In this document: piece by piece, positions 17,305 through 25,268 of the stretch
How the letters are laid out: the number at the start of each line of letters is the position of its first letter
Position numbering within the stretch: position 1 is the first letter of the stretch
NCBI RefSeq assembly: GCF_042662625.1
Contig: NZ_JBHSXH010000001.1
Coordinates: forward strand, 8,685 to 72,684
DNA from: Halopelagius fulvigenes
GTDB lineage: Archaea; Halobacteriota; Halobacteria; Halobacteriales; Haloferacaceae
Length of the DNA: 64,000 bases
Reading direction: 5' to 3'
Translations under genes and position numbers: made by a program
The notes under the pieces: generated by a model
Told to the model about the DNA's origin: nothing
Databases searched by the model: none
Seen by the model: only the letters and a program-made list of their open reading frames with translations

Positions 17305-17313
17305 TATTTATAT
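17305..17313 (+). promoter_or_regulatory. TATA box of the transglutaminase operon
   Basis: TATTTATAT lies about 75 nt upstream of the ATG at 17384, predicting a leader of roughly 45 to 50 nt. This argues against an in-frame start at 17180. Confidence 0.55.
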
Positions 17314-17383
17314 CGGGAGACGAGACTCGTCGGTACGACGAGTTCGAATACCTGAACGCCGCCCGTCTACCCACCCTCCAACG

Positions 17384-20179
17384 ATGCCAGACGACTCTCG
17401 AACGCTGCTCTCCGGTTCGGACAGCCCGAGCCTCGGTCGAATTTTCCTCGCGTGCTGTTGCGTCGTGGCCGTCGTCCTCTCGGCCGCCCTCCTCGGCCCC
17501 GCCTCAGCGTCGCTCGGTTCCTCTCCCGTACACTCGCATCTCGTGTTCGGCGAGGGGACCGACGACGGCGCGGGCGGCGGACTCGGCGCACTCGACCCCG
17601 CGTCCTCGACGAACGTCGGGGGTGCAGTCGTCGACGGGGAGAGCCCGTACCGCTCCCTCGACACGGAAGTCCACTTCACCGTCCGAAGCAAGACTCCGAG
17701 TTACTGGCGAACCGGCGCGTACGCGACGTACATCGGCGACGGGTGGACGCAAGCGGGGGACGGCCGGCCGTACGACGGCGACGTCTCCCCCGACGCCCGC
17801 GGGGAACGCGTCTCCTACTCTGTGACGCTGAATCGCTCCGCGACGGCGCTTCCGACCGTCTGGCGGCCGAACACCGTCTCCGTCTCGGGGGCGTCTCCCT
17901 CGTTGCGCGTCACCGACGGGCGCGCAGTCGTCGCGGAGACGGCTCTCCCGGAGGGTACCTCCTACGTCGGCGAGAGCACCGTGCAGACGCGTAACCCCGA
18001 AGTCCTCCGAACCGCGGGCACCGACTACCCCGACGCCGTCGAATCCCGATACACGAGTCTCCCGGACGACGCGTCGCCGCGAGTCGCCCGACTGGCGGCG
18101 GACATCACGGCGAACGCCTCCACGCCGTACGAGAAGGCAGTCGCGATAGAGCGATGGCTCGAATCGAACAAGGAGTACTCGCTGTCCGCCTCGCACGACG
18201 ACGACGGCGGAACCGTCGTCGAGGAGTTCGTCTTCGACATGGACGAGGGCTACTGCGAGTACTTCGCCAGTTCCATGGCCGTGATGCTCCGGTCGCAGGA
18301 CGTTCCGGCCCGCTACGTCGTCGGATACTCGACGGGCGAACGGACCGGACCGGACACCTACACCGTCCGCAACATGAACGCCCACGCGTGGGTCGAGGTG
18401 TACTTCCCCGAGACGGGGTGGGTGCGATTCGACCCGACGCCGGGGCAGGACCGAATCGACTCCGAGCGACGGGCCTACGAGGAACGCGAGGACGGTACGT
18501 ACGACGCGGCGGGCGAGAACGAAACCGCCGCCCCCGAACCGACTGCGGAGACGCCGAACGGTTCGGAATCGACCGACGACGCGGCGTCGCCCGACGGGTC
18601 GCAGTCTCCGGGAACGGCGGACGGGGAGGTGTCCCCGGACGGCGGAACGACGGGGGAGATGACCGCCCCGCGGTCCGTGACGTTCGAGACGAATCGGACG
18701 CCCGCGCCCGGCGCGACGGTCGAAGTGACGGTCACGCGCGGCGACGACCCCGTCTCCGGCCGCGTCGTGACGTTCAACGGCCGCCCCGTCGGGACGACGG
18801 ACGCCGAGGGGAGAGTCGTCGGCGAGGTGCCGTACGCGGAGACGCTGACCGTCGAACTCGCCGACTCCGACGGCGACGGGCGAACGTCGCTCCGGACGAG
18901 TGCGGGCGGCCTTCCGCCGACCAGCGGGACGAGAGGCGACGCCGCGTACGCCGTCCGCGCGCCGATCATCGCGCAGGTGGCCGCCGAGGACTCGACCTCC
19001 TACGAGTTGGAGACGAACGCGACGCTCTCCGTCGTCGGCGACGCTGTGACCGGGGGCGAAGTGCTCCTCGTCGCGACCGTAGACGGGATTCCCGTCCGCG
19101 ACGCGGCGGTCACCGTCGGCGGCGACGCCGCCGGCAGGACGAACGACCGCGGGCGCGTCGCGGTGACGCTCCCGTCCGACCCCGGCGAGGTGACGGTGAA
19201 CGTCTCCCGCGGCCCGGTCCGCGGGAGCGAGACGCTCTCGCTCCCCGAACTGAACGTGAGCGTCGAACGGTCGCTCCCCCTCTCGCTCCCGTTCACGACG
19301 GCGACGGTGCGGACGACGCTCGGCGACGAGAACGCGACGGGCGTCCCCGTCACGATGAACGGACGGGCGGTCGGCACGACCGGCCCGGACGGCACGGCGA
19401 CCGTCTCGCTCCCGTTCTCGCGGACGGCGACGGTCGCGGTCGAACGCTACGGCCAGTCGCGCAGCACGACCGTCTCCGGGATGCTCGCGAACGGTCTCAC
19501 ACTCCTCGGCGTCGGTCTCGTCGGCCTCGTCGCCGTCGGCGGCGGCGCGTACCGGCGCGGACTCACGCCGCGGACGCTCGCTCTCGCACTCGCGCGCGGC
19601 GTCCCCCGCCTGTTCGACCGCTTCCTCGCGACCCTCCTCTCGGGGGCGAGCGTCGTAGACGCGGTTCTCGCCCGCCTCCGCGGCCTCCGCCGCCGAGTCG
19701 TCGCCGTCGCCCGGGGCCTCGTCGCCCGAACGCACTCGCCGACCGAGGTTCGGGCGATGCTCCTCGCGTGGGCGGCCGCGCGGTTCGCAGACGTCAGAGA
19801 ACGCGGACGGGAGGTTCGGCGTCGGACCGTCGGAACTGCGGGCGACGCCGACGCCGACGCTCGCGGCAACCCGGACGCCCGGACGGTCCGGGAGTGCTGG
19901 GACGAGTTCCGCGGACGCGTGAGCGTCCCCCGACAGGCGTCCCGAACGCCGGGCGAAGTCGCGACCCACGCCGTCGAGGTGGACCGCCTCCCGGCCGGTC
20001 CGGTTCGGACGCTCCGCGACGGGTTCCGCGAGGTCGAGTACGGCGGACGCTCCCCCGCCGACCGGTCCGCGGAGATGGAGGCCGCCGCGAGGGAGATACG
20101 CGAGACGCTCGCCGACCGCGAGGAGGCGGAAGCGGCGGGGACCGTCGGGGAACGACCGAACGGGGGTCACGAGGCGTGA
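17384..20179 (+). CDS. Membrane-anchored transglutaminase-like domain protein
   Basis: This 931-residue protein has a TM segment or signal at about 17-44. Next is a papain-like transglutaminase domain with the Cys-His-Asp triad visible: GYCEYFASSMAVML (about 288), NMNAHAWVEVYF (about 330) and RFDPTPGQ (about 350). An acidic Ser/Thr linker and several Ig-like carboxypeptidase-type repeats precede a second TM near 705-725. A cytoplasmic DUF4129-like C-terminal region ends near 925. The gene heads four overlapping genes; in prokaryotes this set associates with MoxR ATPases and DUF58 proteins. Crosslinking or protease-like action at the cell surface is plausible but unproven. Confidence 0.85.
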   Translation: MPDDSRTLLSGSDSPSLGRIFLACCCVVAVVLSAALLGPASASLGSSPVHSHLVFGEGTDDGAGGGLGALDPASSTNVGGAVVDGESPYRSLDTEVHFTVRSKTPSYWRTGAYATYIGDGWTQAGDGRPYDGDVSPDARGERVSYSVTLNRSATALPTVWRPNTVSVSGASPSLRVTDGRAVVAETALPEGTSYVGESTVQTRNPEVLRTAGTDYPDAVESRYTSLPDDASPRVARLAADITANASTPYEKAVAIERWLESNKEYSLSASHDDDGGTVVEEFVFDMDEGYCEYFASSMAVMLRSQDVPARYVVGYSTGERTGPDTYTVRNMNAHAWVEVYFPETGWVRFDPTPGQDRIDSERRAYEEREDGTYDAAGENETAAPEPTAETPNGSESTDDAASPDGSQSPGTADGEVSPDGGTTGEMTAPRSVTFETNRTPAPGATVEVTVTRGDDPVSGRVVTFNGRPVGTTDAEGRVVGEVPYAETLTVELADSDGDGRTSLRTSAGGLPPTSGTRGDAAYAVRAPIIAQVAAEDSTSYELETNATLSVVGDAVTGGEVLLVATVDGIPVRDAAVTVGGDAAGRTNDRGRVAVTLPSDPGEVTVNVSRGPVRGSETLSLPELNVSVERSLPLSLPFTTATVRTTLGDENATGVPVTMNGRAVGTTGPDGTATVSLPFSRTATVAVERYGQSRSTTVSGMLANGLTLLGVGLVGLVAVGGGAYRRGLTPRTLALALARGVPRLFDRFLATLLSGASVVDAVLARLRGLRRRVVAVARGLVARTHSPTEVRAMLLAWAAARFADVRERGREVRRRTVGTAGDADADARGNPDARTVRECWDEFRGRVSVPRQASRTPGEVATHAVEVDRLPAGPVRTLRDGFREVEYGGRSPADRSAEMEAAAREIRETLADREEAEAAGTVGERPNGGHEA

Positions 20180-20802
20180 ACCGACTTCGCGGGTTCGCCG
20201 GCCTCCTCGGCGTCGCCGCGGTGGCCGTCGCGGGCGCGTTCGTCGCCGGCGTCGTCCCCGACGGAGCGTTCGCACCCGTCGAGAGCGCCGTCTCGTCGGT
20301 CGATACCGGGACGTACCTGCTCGTCCTCGCAACCGTCGCGGTGCTCTCGGGGGCGTGGTTCTCTCGGCGTCGCCCCGCCCCTCTCCCCCGAACGGACGCC
20401 GAGGCGCGGTTCGAATCGCTCCGCGACGCGCCGCCGGAGGCCGCGACCGGTTCGACCGCCCCCCGTCCGGGCGGTCGGTTCGACGGACTCCTCGCGGCGG
20501 CGACGGACGGACGCTCCGAGGGGTCGATGCGGGCCGTCCGCGACCGACTCCGGACGCTCGCGGCAGAGACGTACGCCGACGTTCGGAACGCTACCGTCGC
20601 CGAGGCGACGCGGGCCGTCGAGTCCGGCGAGTGGACCGACGACGAACTCGCGGCGGCGACGGCGGCCGAGGGAGACGGCGCGTCGTACCCGTTCGTCTCC
20701 CGCCTCCGACTGTGGCTCGACCCGGCGCGGGAACGCCGCCGCCGGGTGGAACGGACGCTCGACGCCGTTCGGGAACTCCGCGAGACGGGAGGGGGCGAAT
20801 GA
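20176..20802 (+). CDS. DUF7269-type membrane protein of the transglutaminase operon
   Basis: This 208-residue protein starts with a GTG that overlaps the previous stop (GTGA), so it is translationally coupled. Two hydrophobic helices occur at about 5-28 and 42-60. The remainder is an acidic cytoplasmic helical domain ending in an Arg/Glu-rich helix. The family assignment, a haloarchaeal protein of unknown function between the transglutaminase and DUF58 genes, rests on context and two-TM architecture. No catalytic motif is visible. Confidence 0.75.
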   Translation: MNRLRGFAGLLGVAAVAVAGAFVAGVVPDGAFAPVESAVSSVDTGTYLLVLATVAVLSGAWFSRRRPAPLPRTDAEARFESLRDAPPEAATGSTAPRPGGRFDGLLAAATDGRSEGSMRAVRDRLRTLAAETYADVRNATVAEATRAVESGEWTDDELAAATAAEGDGASYPFVSRLRLWLDPARERRRRVERTLDAVRELRETGGGE

Positions 20803-22214
20803 ACGTCCGTCGGGACCCGCGGTGGAACGCCGGCCTCGTCGGGACGCTCTCTCTGGTCGGCCTCGGCCTCGCGTACGCGTCGGCGGAACTCGTCGCCGCG
20901 GCCGCCGTTCCCCTCGCGTACGTCTTCTACGGGTTGCTCTCGTCGCTCCCCGCCGACGCGACGCTCGAACTCGAACGCGAACTCGACCCGGACGCGCCCG
21001 CGCCGGGCGAGACGACGACGGTCACGCTCGCCGTCCGGAACGCGGGCGATTCGACGCTCGCCGACCTCCGGGTCGTCGACGGCGTGCCCGACGCGTTGGC
21101 GGTCACGGAGGGGTCGCCGCGCGCCGCCCTCTCCCTCGCGCCGGGCGACGAACGGACCGTCGAGTACGCCGTCGTTGGCACGCGCGGCGACCACGCGTTC
21201 GACGACGCCCTCGTGCGCCTGCGCTCGCTCTCGGGGGTTCGCGTCGCCACGGCGTCCGTCCCCGTCGGCGGCGAGGCGACGCTCTCCTGCACGAACGCGC
21301 TCGATTCGCGGCCCGCGCCGGACGCCGCCCCGGTCCGCGCCGGGCCCCTCGCCGCCGACTCGGGCGGGCCCGGCATCGAGTTCCACTCGACGCGGGAGTA
21401 CCGACGCGGCGACCCCCTCTCCCGCGTCGATTGGCGGCACCTCGCGAAGACGGGCGAACTCACCACCGTCGAGTTCCGCGAGCAACGGGCGACGCGGGTC
21501 GCTCTCGTCGCCGACGTCCGGCCCGAATCGAGGGTCGTCGCGCGCCCGGGGCACCCGACGGCGGCGGAGTTGTGCGCGCACGCCGCCGGACGGACGCACC
21601 GCGCCCTCCTCGCCGCGAACGATGACGCCGACGTGACGGTCATCGGTCTGAACGCCGCGTATATCCCCGAGAGCGCCGCCGTCGGCCCCGAGGGACTCCC
21701 GTGGCCCGACGGCCCGCACGCGGCGGAGGCGGTTCTGGAAGTCGCGTCCGTCGTCGCGGGCGCGGAACCGGAACGGACCGGCGCGGACGGCGACGACGCC
21801 CAAACGGGCCGAGACGGGGACGCCCGCGCCGGCGACGCGTCGGAGTGGGCGCGGGACGCGGCCCCGGACGGTGGTTCGGCGGGTTCGGGGTCCGACGCGG
21901 CGGACGCGGCGGCCGTCGAGAACATCGCGGCGTCGATGGACGCCCGATTCCCCGGCGACGCCAGCGTCGTGCTGTTCTCGCCGCTGTTGGACGGCGTTCC
22001 GGTGGCGCTCTGTCGCGCGCTCGGCCGCCGCGGACGCCGCGTCACCCTGCTCTCGCCGGACGTGACCGGTGCGGAGACGCCCGGAGTCGCGGTGGCCAGT
22101 CTCGAACGCCGACTCCGGCGCTCCGCCCTCCGCGACGCCGGCGCGAGCGTCGTCGATTGGGACCCGACCGAACCGCTCTCGGAATCGCTCGGCCGCGCAC
22201 TGGAGCGGCGATGA
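20799..22214 (+). CDS. DUF58 domain-containing protein
   Basis: This 471-residue protein has two N-terminal TM helices (about 10-48), a beta-rich repeat region and the DUF58 core: FHSTREYRRGDPLSRVDWRH near 196-215 with the invariant RxYxxGDxxRxxDW pattern, then EFREQR. DUF58 proteins resemble von Willebrand A domains and pair with MoxR AAA+ ATPases. An acidic Gly/Asp/Ala linker interrupts the C-terminal half (about 325-370). The ATG overlaps the preceding stop (ATGA). It may be an assembly or chaperone cofactor of the MoxR system at the membrane. Confidence 0.85.
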   Translation: MNVRRDPRWNAGLVGTLSLVGLGLAYASAELVAAAAVPLAYVFYGLLSSLPADATLELERELDPDAPAPGETTTVTLAVRNAGDSTLADLRVVDGVPDALAVTEGSPRAALSLAPGDERTVEYAVVGTRGDHAFDDALVRLRSLSGVRVATASVPVGGEATLSCTNALDSRPAPDAAPVRAGPLAADSGGPGIEFHSTREYRRGDPLSRVDWRHLAKTGELTTVEFREQRATRVALVADVRPESRVVARPGHPTAAELCAHAAGRTHRALLAANDDADVTVIGLNAAYIPESAAVGPEGLPWPDGPHAAEAVLEVASVVAGAEPERTGADGDDAQTGRDGDARAGDASEWARDAAPDGGSAGSGSDAADAAAVENIAASMDARFPGDASVVLFSPLLDGVPVALCRALGRRGRRVTLLSPDVTGAETPGVAVASLERRLRRSALRDAGASVVDWDPTEPLSESLGRALERR

Positions 22215-23851
22215 TGGAGGAACGAACGAGAGACGCAGACGCGACCGAACTCGCACCGACCGACGCCGCACCGCCCCGTTCGAACTGGCGACCGACGCGA
22301 ACGAGCGTCGCGTTCGTCGCACTCGCGACGGCGCTGGTCGGTGCGGCGCTCACCGCGTCGACGGGCCTCTGGAAGGCTGTCCTGCCGGCCGTCGTCGGCG
22401 CGGGCGTCCTCGCGGCGGCGGTCGTTCTCGCGGAGGCCGACGCTTACCGACCGCTAACCCGCGCCGTCGCCGCGGCCCTCTTCCTCCCGGCGGGCGCGGG
22501 CCTCGTCGCGGGCGTCGGCTACGCGCTCTCGAAGCAGGTCAGCGGAACGCTCCCCGTGGGGTCCGTCTTCGTCGTCGCCGCACTCGCCGTCGCAGCGTTC
22601 GGCGCGGCGGCGGCCGTCCGCGCCACCGTCTCCGCCGACGCCCTCGGCGCGGCCGCGTCGGTCGGAATCGTCGTCACCGCGTTCACGGCGGCGGTGTTCG
22701 TTCCGCTTGCCGTCGCTCCCGTCGTCGGGGAGTTCGCGCAGATGTTGTACCTCCCGGTTCTCGTCCCCGACCCGGTTCCCGCCGCCGAGTTCCCCGGCGC
22801 ACTCCTCGCGGGCGCGGTCCGGTTCCTCCTCGACCCGACCCACGAGGGGCCGCACCTGTTCTCGTTCGGTCTGGTCTGCTACGTCGCCGCCCTCGGCCTC
22901 TGGTCGGCGCTCCGGACGTACCCCGTCTCCGACCTCCTCTCGCCGGGCGACCCCGACTCCGCGCGGCGCGTCGTGGACCCGATTCGGGCGTTTGCGGGCG
23001 TCTGTTCGCGGTGGGGTCCCGCCGTTCTGTTCGCACTCGCGATTCTCACGCTCGACCCCGACGGGTTCGACTTCCTCCCCGCCGCGGTTCGCAGAACGGT
23101 GGCAGACCTCGCGTCCGTCTCTGCCCTCCGCGCTCTCCTCTTCGTCGGGGGCGGCGTCTGTCTCATCCTCGCGGCGGGGTCGTGGTCCGTCCGCCGACTG
23201 CACGCCGCGACGGCGCGCGACGCGGCGGAGACGGGCGCGCCGTTCGCCACGTCCCTCGCCGTCGTGGCCGGCGTCTTCGCCTTCCGCGGCCCCCTCCTCT
23301 CGACGCTCGTTTCGGCCGTCGTCGACGTTCTCCCCGGCGAACTCGCGGCGACGTTCCGGACGCAGACGGTCGCCGTCGCCGAGTTCTACGGGGCGGAGGT
23401 GGTCCTCCTCGGCGTCGCCGTCGCACTCCTCCTCGCGGCGTCCGTCGCCGTCACGGCGGTGTACGTCGCCGTCGCCGCGGGTGCGGTGACCGACCGGGCG
23501 ACCGGCGCGGCGTTCGCGGGCGGCGGCGTCTTCGTCGCCGCGGCCGTCGCGAGCACGCTCGGTGCCGGCACTGCGCTCGTTCTCGCCGGTCTCGTCGCCG
23601 GTCTGGTCGTCCGCGACGCCGGCGCGCACGGTTCGACGCTCGGGACCGAAGTCGGTCGAACAGCGCCGACGAGACGCCCCGAACTCGTCCACCTCGGCGC
23701 GTCGCTCTCGATCGGCGTCGTCGGTGCGGCGGCCGCGGTGGGCCTCCTCGGCGTCGTCGGGAGCGTCCCGTCCGTCCCGACCGGCGTCGTCTCCGTCGCA
23801 CTCGGCGCGGCGTTCCTCGGCGTCCTCCTGTTCGCCGCGGCGCTCAGGTGA
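22211..23851 (+). CDS. DUF7519-type polytopic membrane protein
   Basis: This 546-residue, very hydrophobic protein has about 13 to 14 predicted TM helices after a charged N-terminus of 30 residues. It starts at ATG 22211 overlapping the DUF58 stop; ATG 22214 is an equally possible start. It completes the four-gene operon and matches the haloarchaeal protein of unknown function usually found last in these clusters. No transport signature is recognised. Confidence 0.75.
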   Translation: MMEERTRDADATELAPTDAAPPRSNWRPTRTSVAFVALATALVGAALTASTGLWKAVLPAVVGAGVLAAAVVLAEADAYRPLTRAVAAALFLPAGAGLVAGVGYALSKQVSGTLPVGSVFVVAALAVAAFGAAAAVRATVSADALGAAASVGIVVTAFTAAVFVPLAVAPVVGEFAQMLYLPVLVPDPVPAAEFPGALLAGAVRFLLDPTHEGPHLFSFGLVCYVAALGLWSALRTYPVSDLLSPGDPDSARRVVDPIRAFAGVCSRWGPAVLFALAILTLDPDGFDFLPAAVRRTVADLASVSALRALLFVGGGVCLILAAGSWSVRRLHAATARDAAETGAPFATSLAVVAGVFAFRGPLLSTLVSAVVDVLPGELAATFRTQTVAVAEFYGAEVVLLGVAVALLLAASVAVTAVYVAVAAGAVTDRATGAAFAGGGVFVAAAVASTLGAGTALVLAGLVAGLVVRDAGAHGSTLGTEVGRTAPTRRPELVHLGASLSIGVVGAAAAVGLLGVVGSVPSVPTGVVSVALGAAFLGVLLFAAALR

Positions 23852-23879
23852 GCGGAGAACGGCGGGCGGAAGCGCCTCC

Positions 23880-24842
23880 TCAGCGTCGCTGCGCCTCGAC
23901 CGACGGAACCGGAACCTCGTCGAGGACGTCCTCGACGACTTCGACCGAATCGGTGCCGCGGACGCGCGCGGCGGAACTGAGGACGAGGCGGTGTCCGAAC
24001 ACCGGCCCCGCCACCGTCTTCACGTCGTCGGGGACGACGTAGTCGCGCCCCTGCACGACGGCGCGGGCGCGGGCCGCCTCGAAGAGGCGTTGGACACCGC
24101 GCGGGGAGACGCCCACCTCGATTCGGTCGTCGCCGCGCGTCGCGCGCCCGAGATCCACCACGTAGTCACGGAGTTTCTCGTCCACGCGGACGGTCTCGGG
24201 GACGCGGCGGAGTGCGGCCACGTCGTCGCCCTCGACCACGCGTTCGACGCTGGGCGACCGCGCCGTCCGGTCGGCCCGGCGGTCCACGAGTTCGCGTTCG
24301 CCCGCCCGGTCGGGGTAGCCGAGTCGCGTCTTGACGACGAAGCGGTCCCGTTGGGCCTCGGGGAGGCGGAACGTCCCCTCCTGCTCGACGGGGTTCTGCG
24401 TCGCGATGACGAAGAAGGGGTCCGGGAGTTCGTACGTCTCGCCGTCCACCGTCACCTGACTCTCGCCCATCGCCTCCAGCAACGCGGCCTGCGTCTTCGG
24501 CGGCGCGCGGTTTATCTCGTCGGCGAGGACGACGTTCGCGAAGACGGGGCCGCGCGAGAACTCGAACGTCCCCGTCGATTCGTCGTAGACGGTCGAACCG
24601 GTGATGTCGGAGGGCAGGAGGTCCGGCGTGAACTGGATGCGCGAGAAGGAGAGGCCGAGTGCGGCGGCGACGCTTCGGGCGGTGAGCGTCTTGCCCGTCC
24701 CCGGCACGTCCTCCAAGAGCACGTGCCCCCGGGCGAGAACGCCGGTCAGTACGGTTTCGAGGAACGAGCGGTCGGCGACGACCGCCTCGCCGACGGCGGC
24801 GACGACGTCGTCGCACGTGGAGGCGGCCCGTTGTACGTCCAT
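23880..24842 (-). CDS. MoxR family AAA+ ATPase
   Basis: This 320-residue AAA+ protein has Walker A EDVPGTGKT (about 41-49), Walker B VVLADEINRAPPKTQAALLEAMGE (about 106-129) and sensor 1 FFVIATQNPVEQEGT (about 147-161). A lid domain with SPRGVQRL follows. MoxR proteins remodel or chaperone partner complexes with DUF58/VWA proteins. It is convergent with the DUF58 operon, 28 bp away, rather than first in it. The start at 24842 replaces a longer frame because the conserved domain begins there (MDVQRAASTCDDVV). Confidence 0.9.
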   Translation of the reverse strand: MDVQRAASTCDDVVAAVGEAVVADRSFLETVLTGVLARGHVLLEDVPGTGKTLTARSVAAALGLSFSRIQFTPDLLPSDITGSTVYDESTGTFEFSRGPVFANVVLADEINRAPPKTQAALLEAMGESQVTVDGETYELPDPFFVIATQNPVEQEGTFRLPEAQRDRFVVKTRLGYPDRAGERELVDRRADRTARSPSVERVVEGDDVAALRRVPETVRVDEKLRDYVVDLGRATRGDDRIEVGVSPRGVQRLFEAARARAVVQGRDYVVPDDVKTVAGPVFGHRLVLSSAARVRGTDSVEVVEDVLDEVPVPSVEAQRR

Positions 24843-24889
24843 GCCGGCGGTTGGACGGACCACCTTTTGAACGTTCCCCTCGAACGACC

Positions 24890-24899
24890 GACGTTTTAT
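24890..24899 (+). promoter_or_regulatory. TATA-like box of the PRC-barrel gene
   Basis: CGTTTTATTG is centred about 32 nt before ATG 24927 and too close to the alternative ATG 24918. This favours the downstream start. Confidence 0.4.
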
Positions 24900-24926
24900 T
24901 GTCTCTCGGGGGTCAGAATGACAGGT

Positions 24927-25268
24927 ATGCCTTTCGGCCCTGCCCCCTACGACAGTTCGAACGACGTGACCCCCCTCCCCGCCATCTCGGGAAAGCCGGT
25001 GTACGGGTGTGAGGGATACCAACTCGGCACTGCGGTCGATTTCGTCCTCGACTTCGAGGCGGACCGCGTCACCGAGATACTCGTCGGAGACGTGGACACG
25101 GACAGGTTCCCCAACCTCGACGCGGGACGGAAGGGCGTCCGCGTGCCGTTCGATTCGCTTCGCTCCATCGAGGATGCCATCGTCGTCGACGCGCCCCTCT
25201 CGCAGTTCGCCGGCGCCAACGGCACCTCTCCGGCGACGCTGGACGCGAACTCCTCGGTCGCCGAGTAG
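24927..25268 (+). CDS. PRC-barrel domain protein
   Basis: This 113-residue soluble protein folds as a PRC barrel: SGKPVYGCEGYQLGTAVDFVLDFEADRVTEILVGDVD (about 21-57) followed by GVRVPFDSLRSIEDAIVVDA (about 72-91). PRC-barrel proteins bind RNA or protein partners, as in RimM and photosynthetic reaction centre H subunits. Haloarchaea carry several small ones of unknown role. It is convergent with the large protease gene, ending at the base before it. Confidence 0.8.
   Translation: MPFGPAPYDSSNDVTPLPAISGKPVYGCEGYQLGTAVDFVLDFEADRVTEILVGDVDTDRFPNLDAGRKGVRVPFDSLRSIEDAIVVDAPLSQFAGANGTSPATLDANSSVAE

Larger units (their letters stand above)
16765..17383. other. AT-rich gene-free interval between parA and the transglutaminase gene
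   Basis: This interval of about 620 bp separates divergent genes and is much richer in A+T than its surroundings. It contains three related AT-rich elements (listed separately), candidates for a partition site and/or promoter-operator sequences. It also holds a TATA box for the rightward operon at 17305-17313. Confidence 0.6.

Noticed and set aside
17504..20332. Very long minus-strand frame (about 940 codons) opposite the transglutaminase and DUF7269 genes
   Set aside because: It is Arg-rich and low-complexity, a shadow frame of GC-rich DNA. The plus strand carries clear transglutaminase and coupled gene signals.
19794..22322. Long minus-strand frame (842 codons) opposite the DUF7269 and DUF58 genes
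   Set aside because: Composition is Arg/Pro/Ser biased. It overlaps genes with clear motifs and overlapping starts, so it is a shadow.
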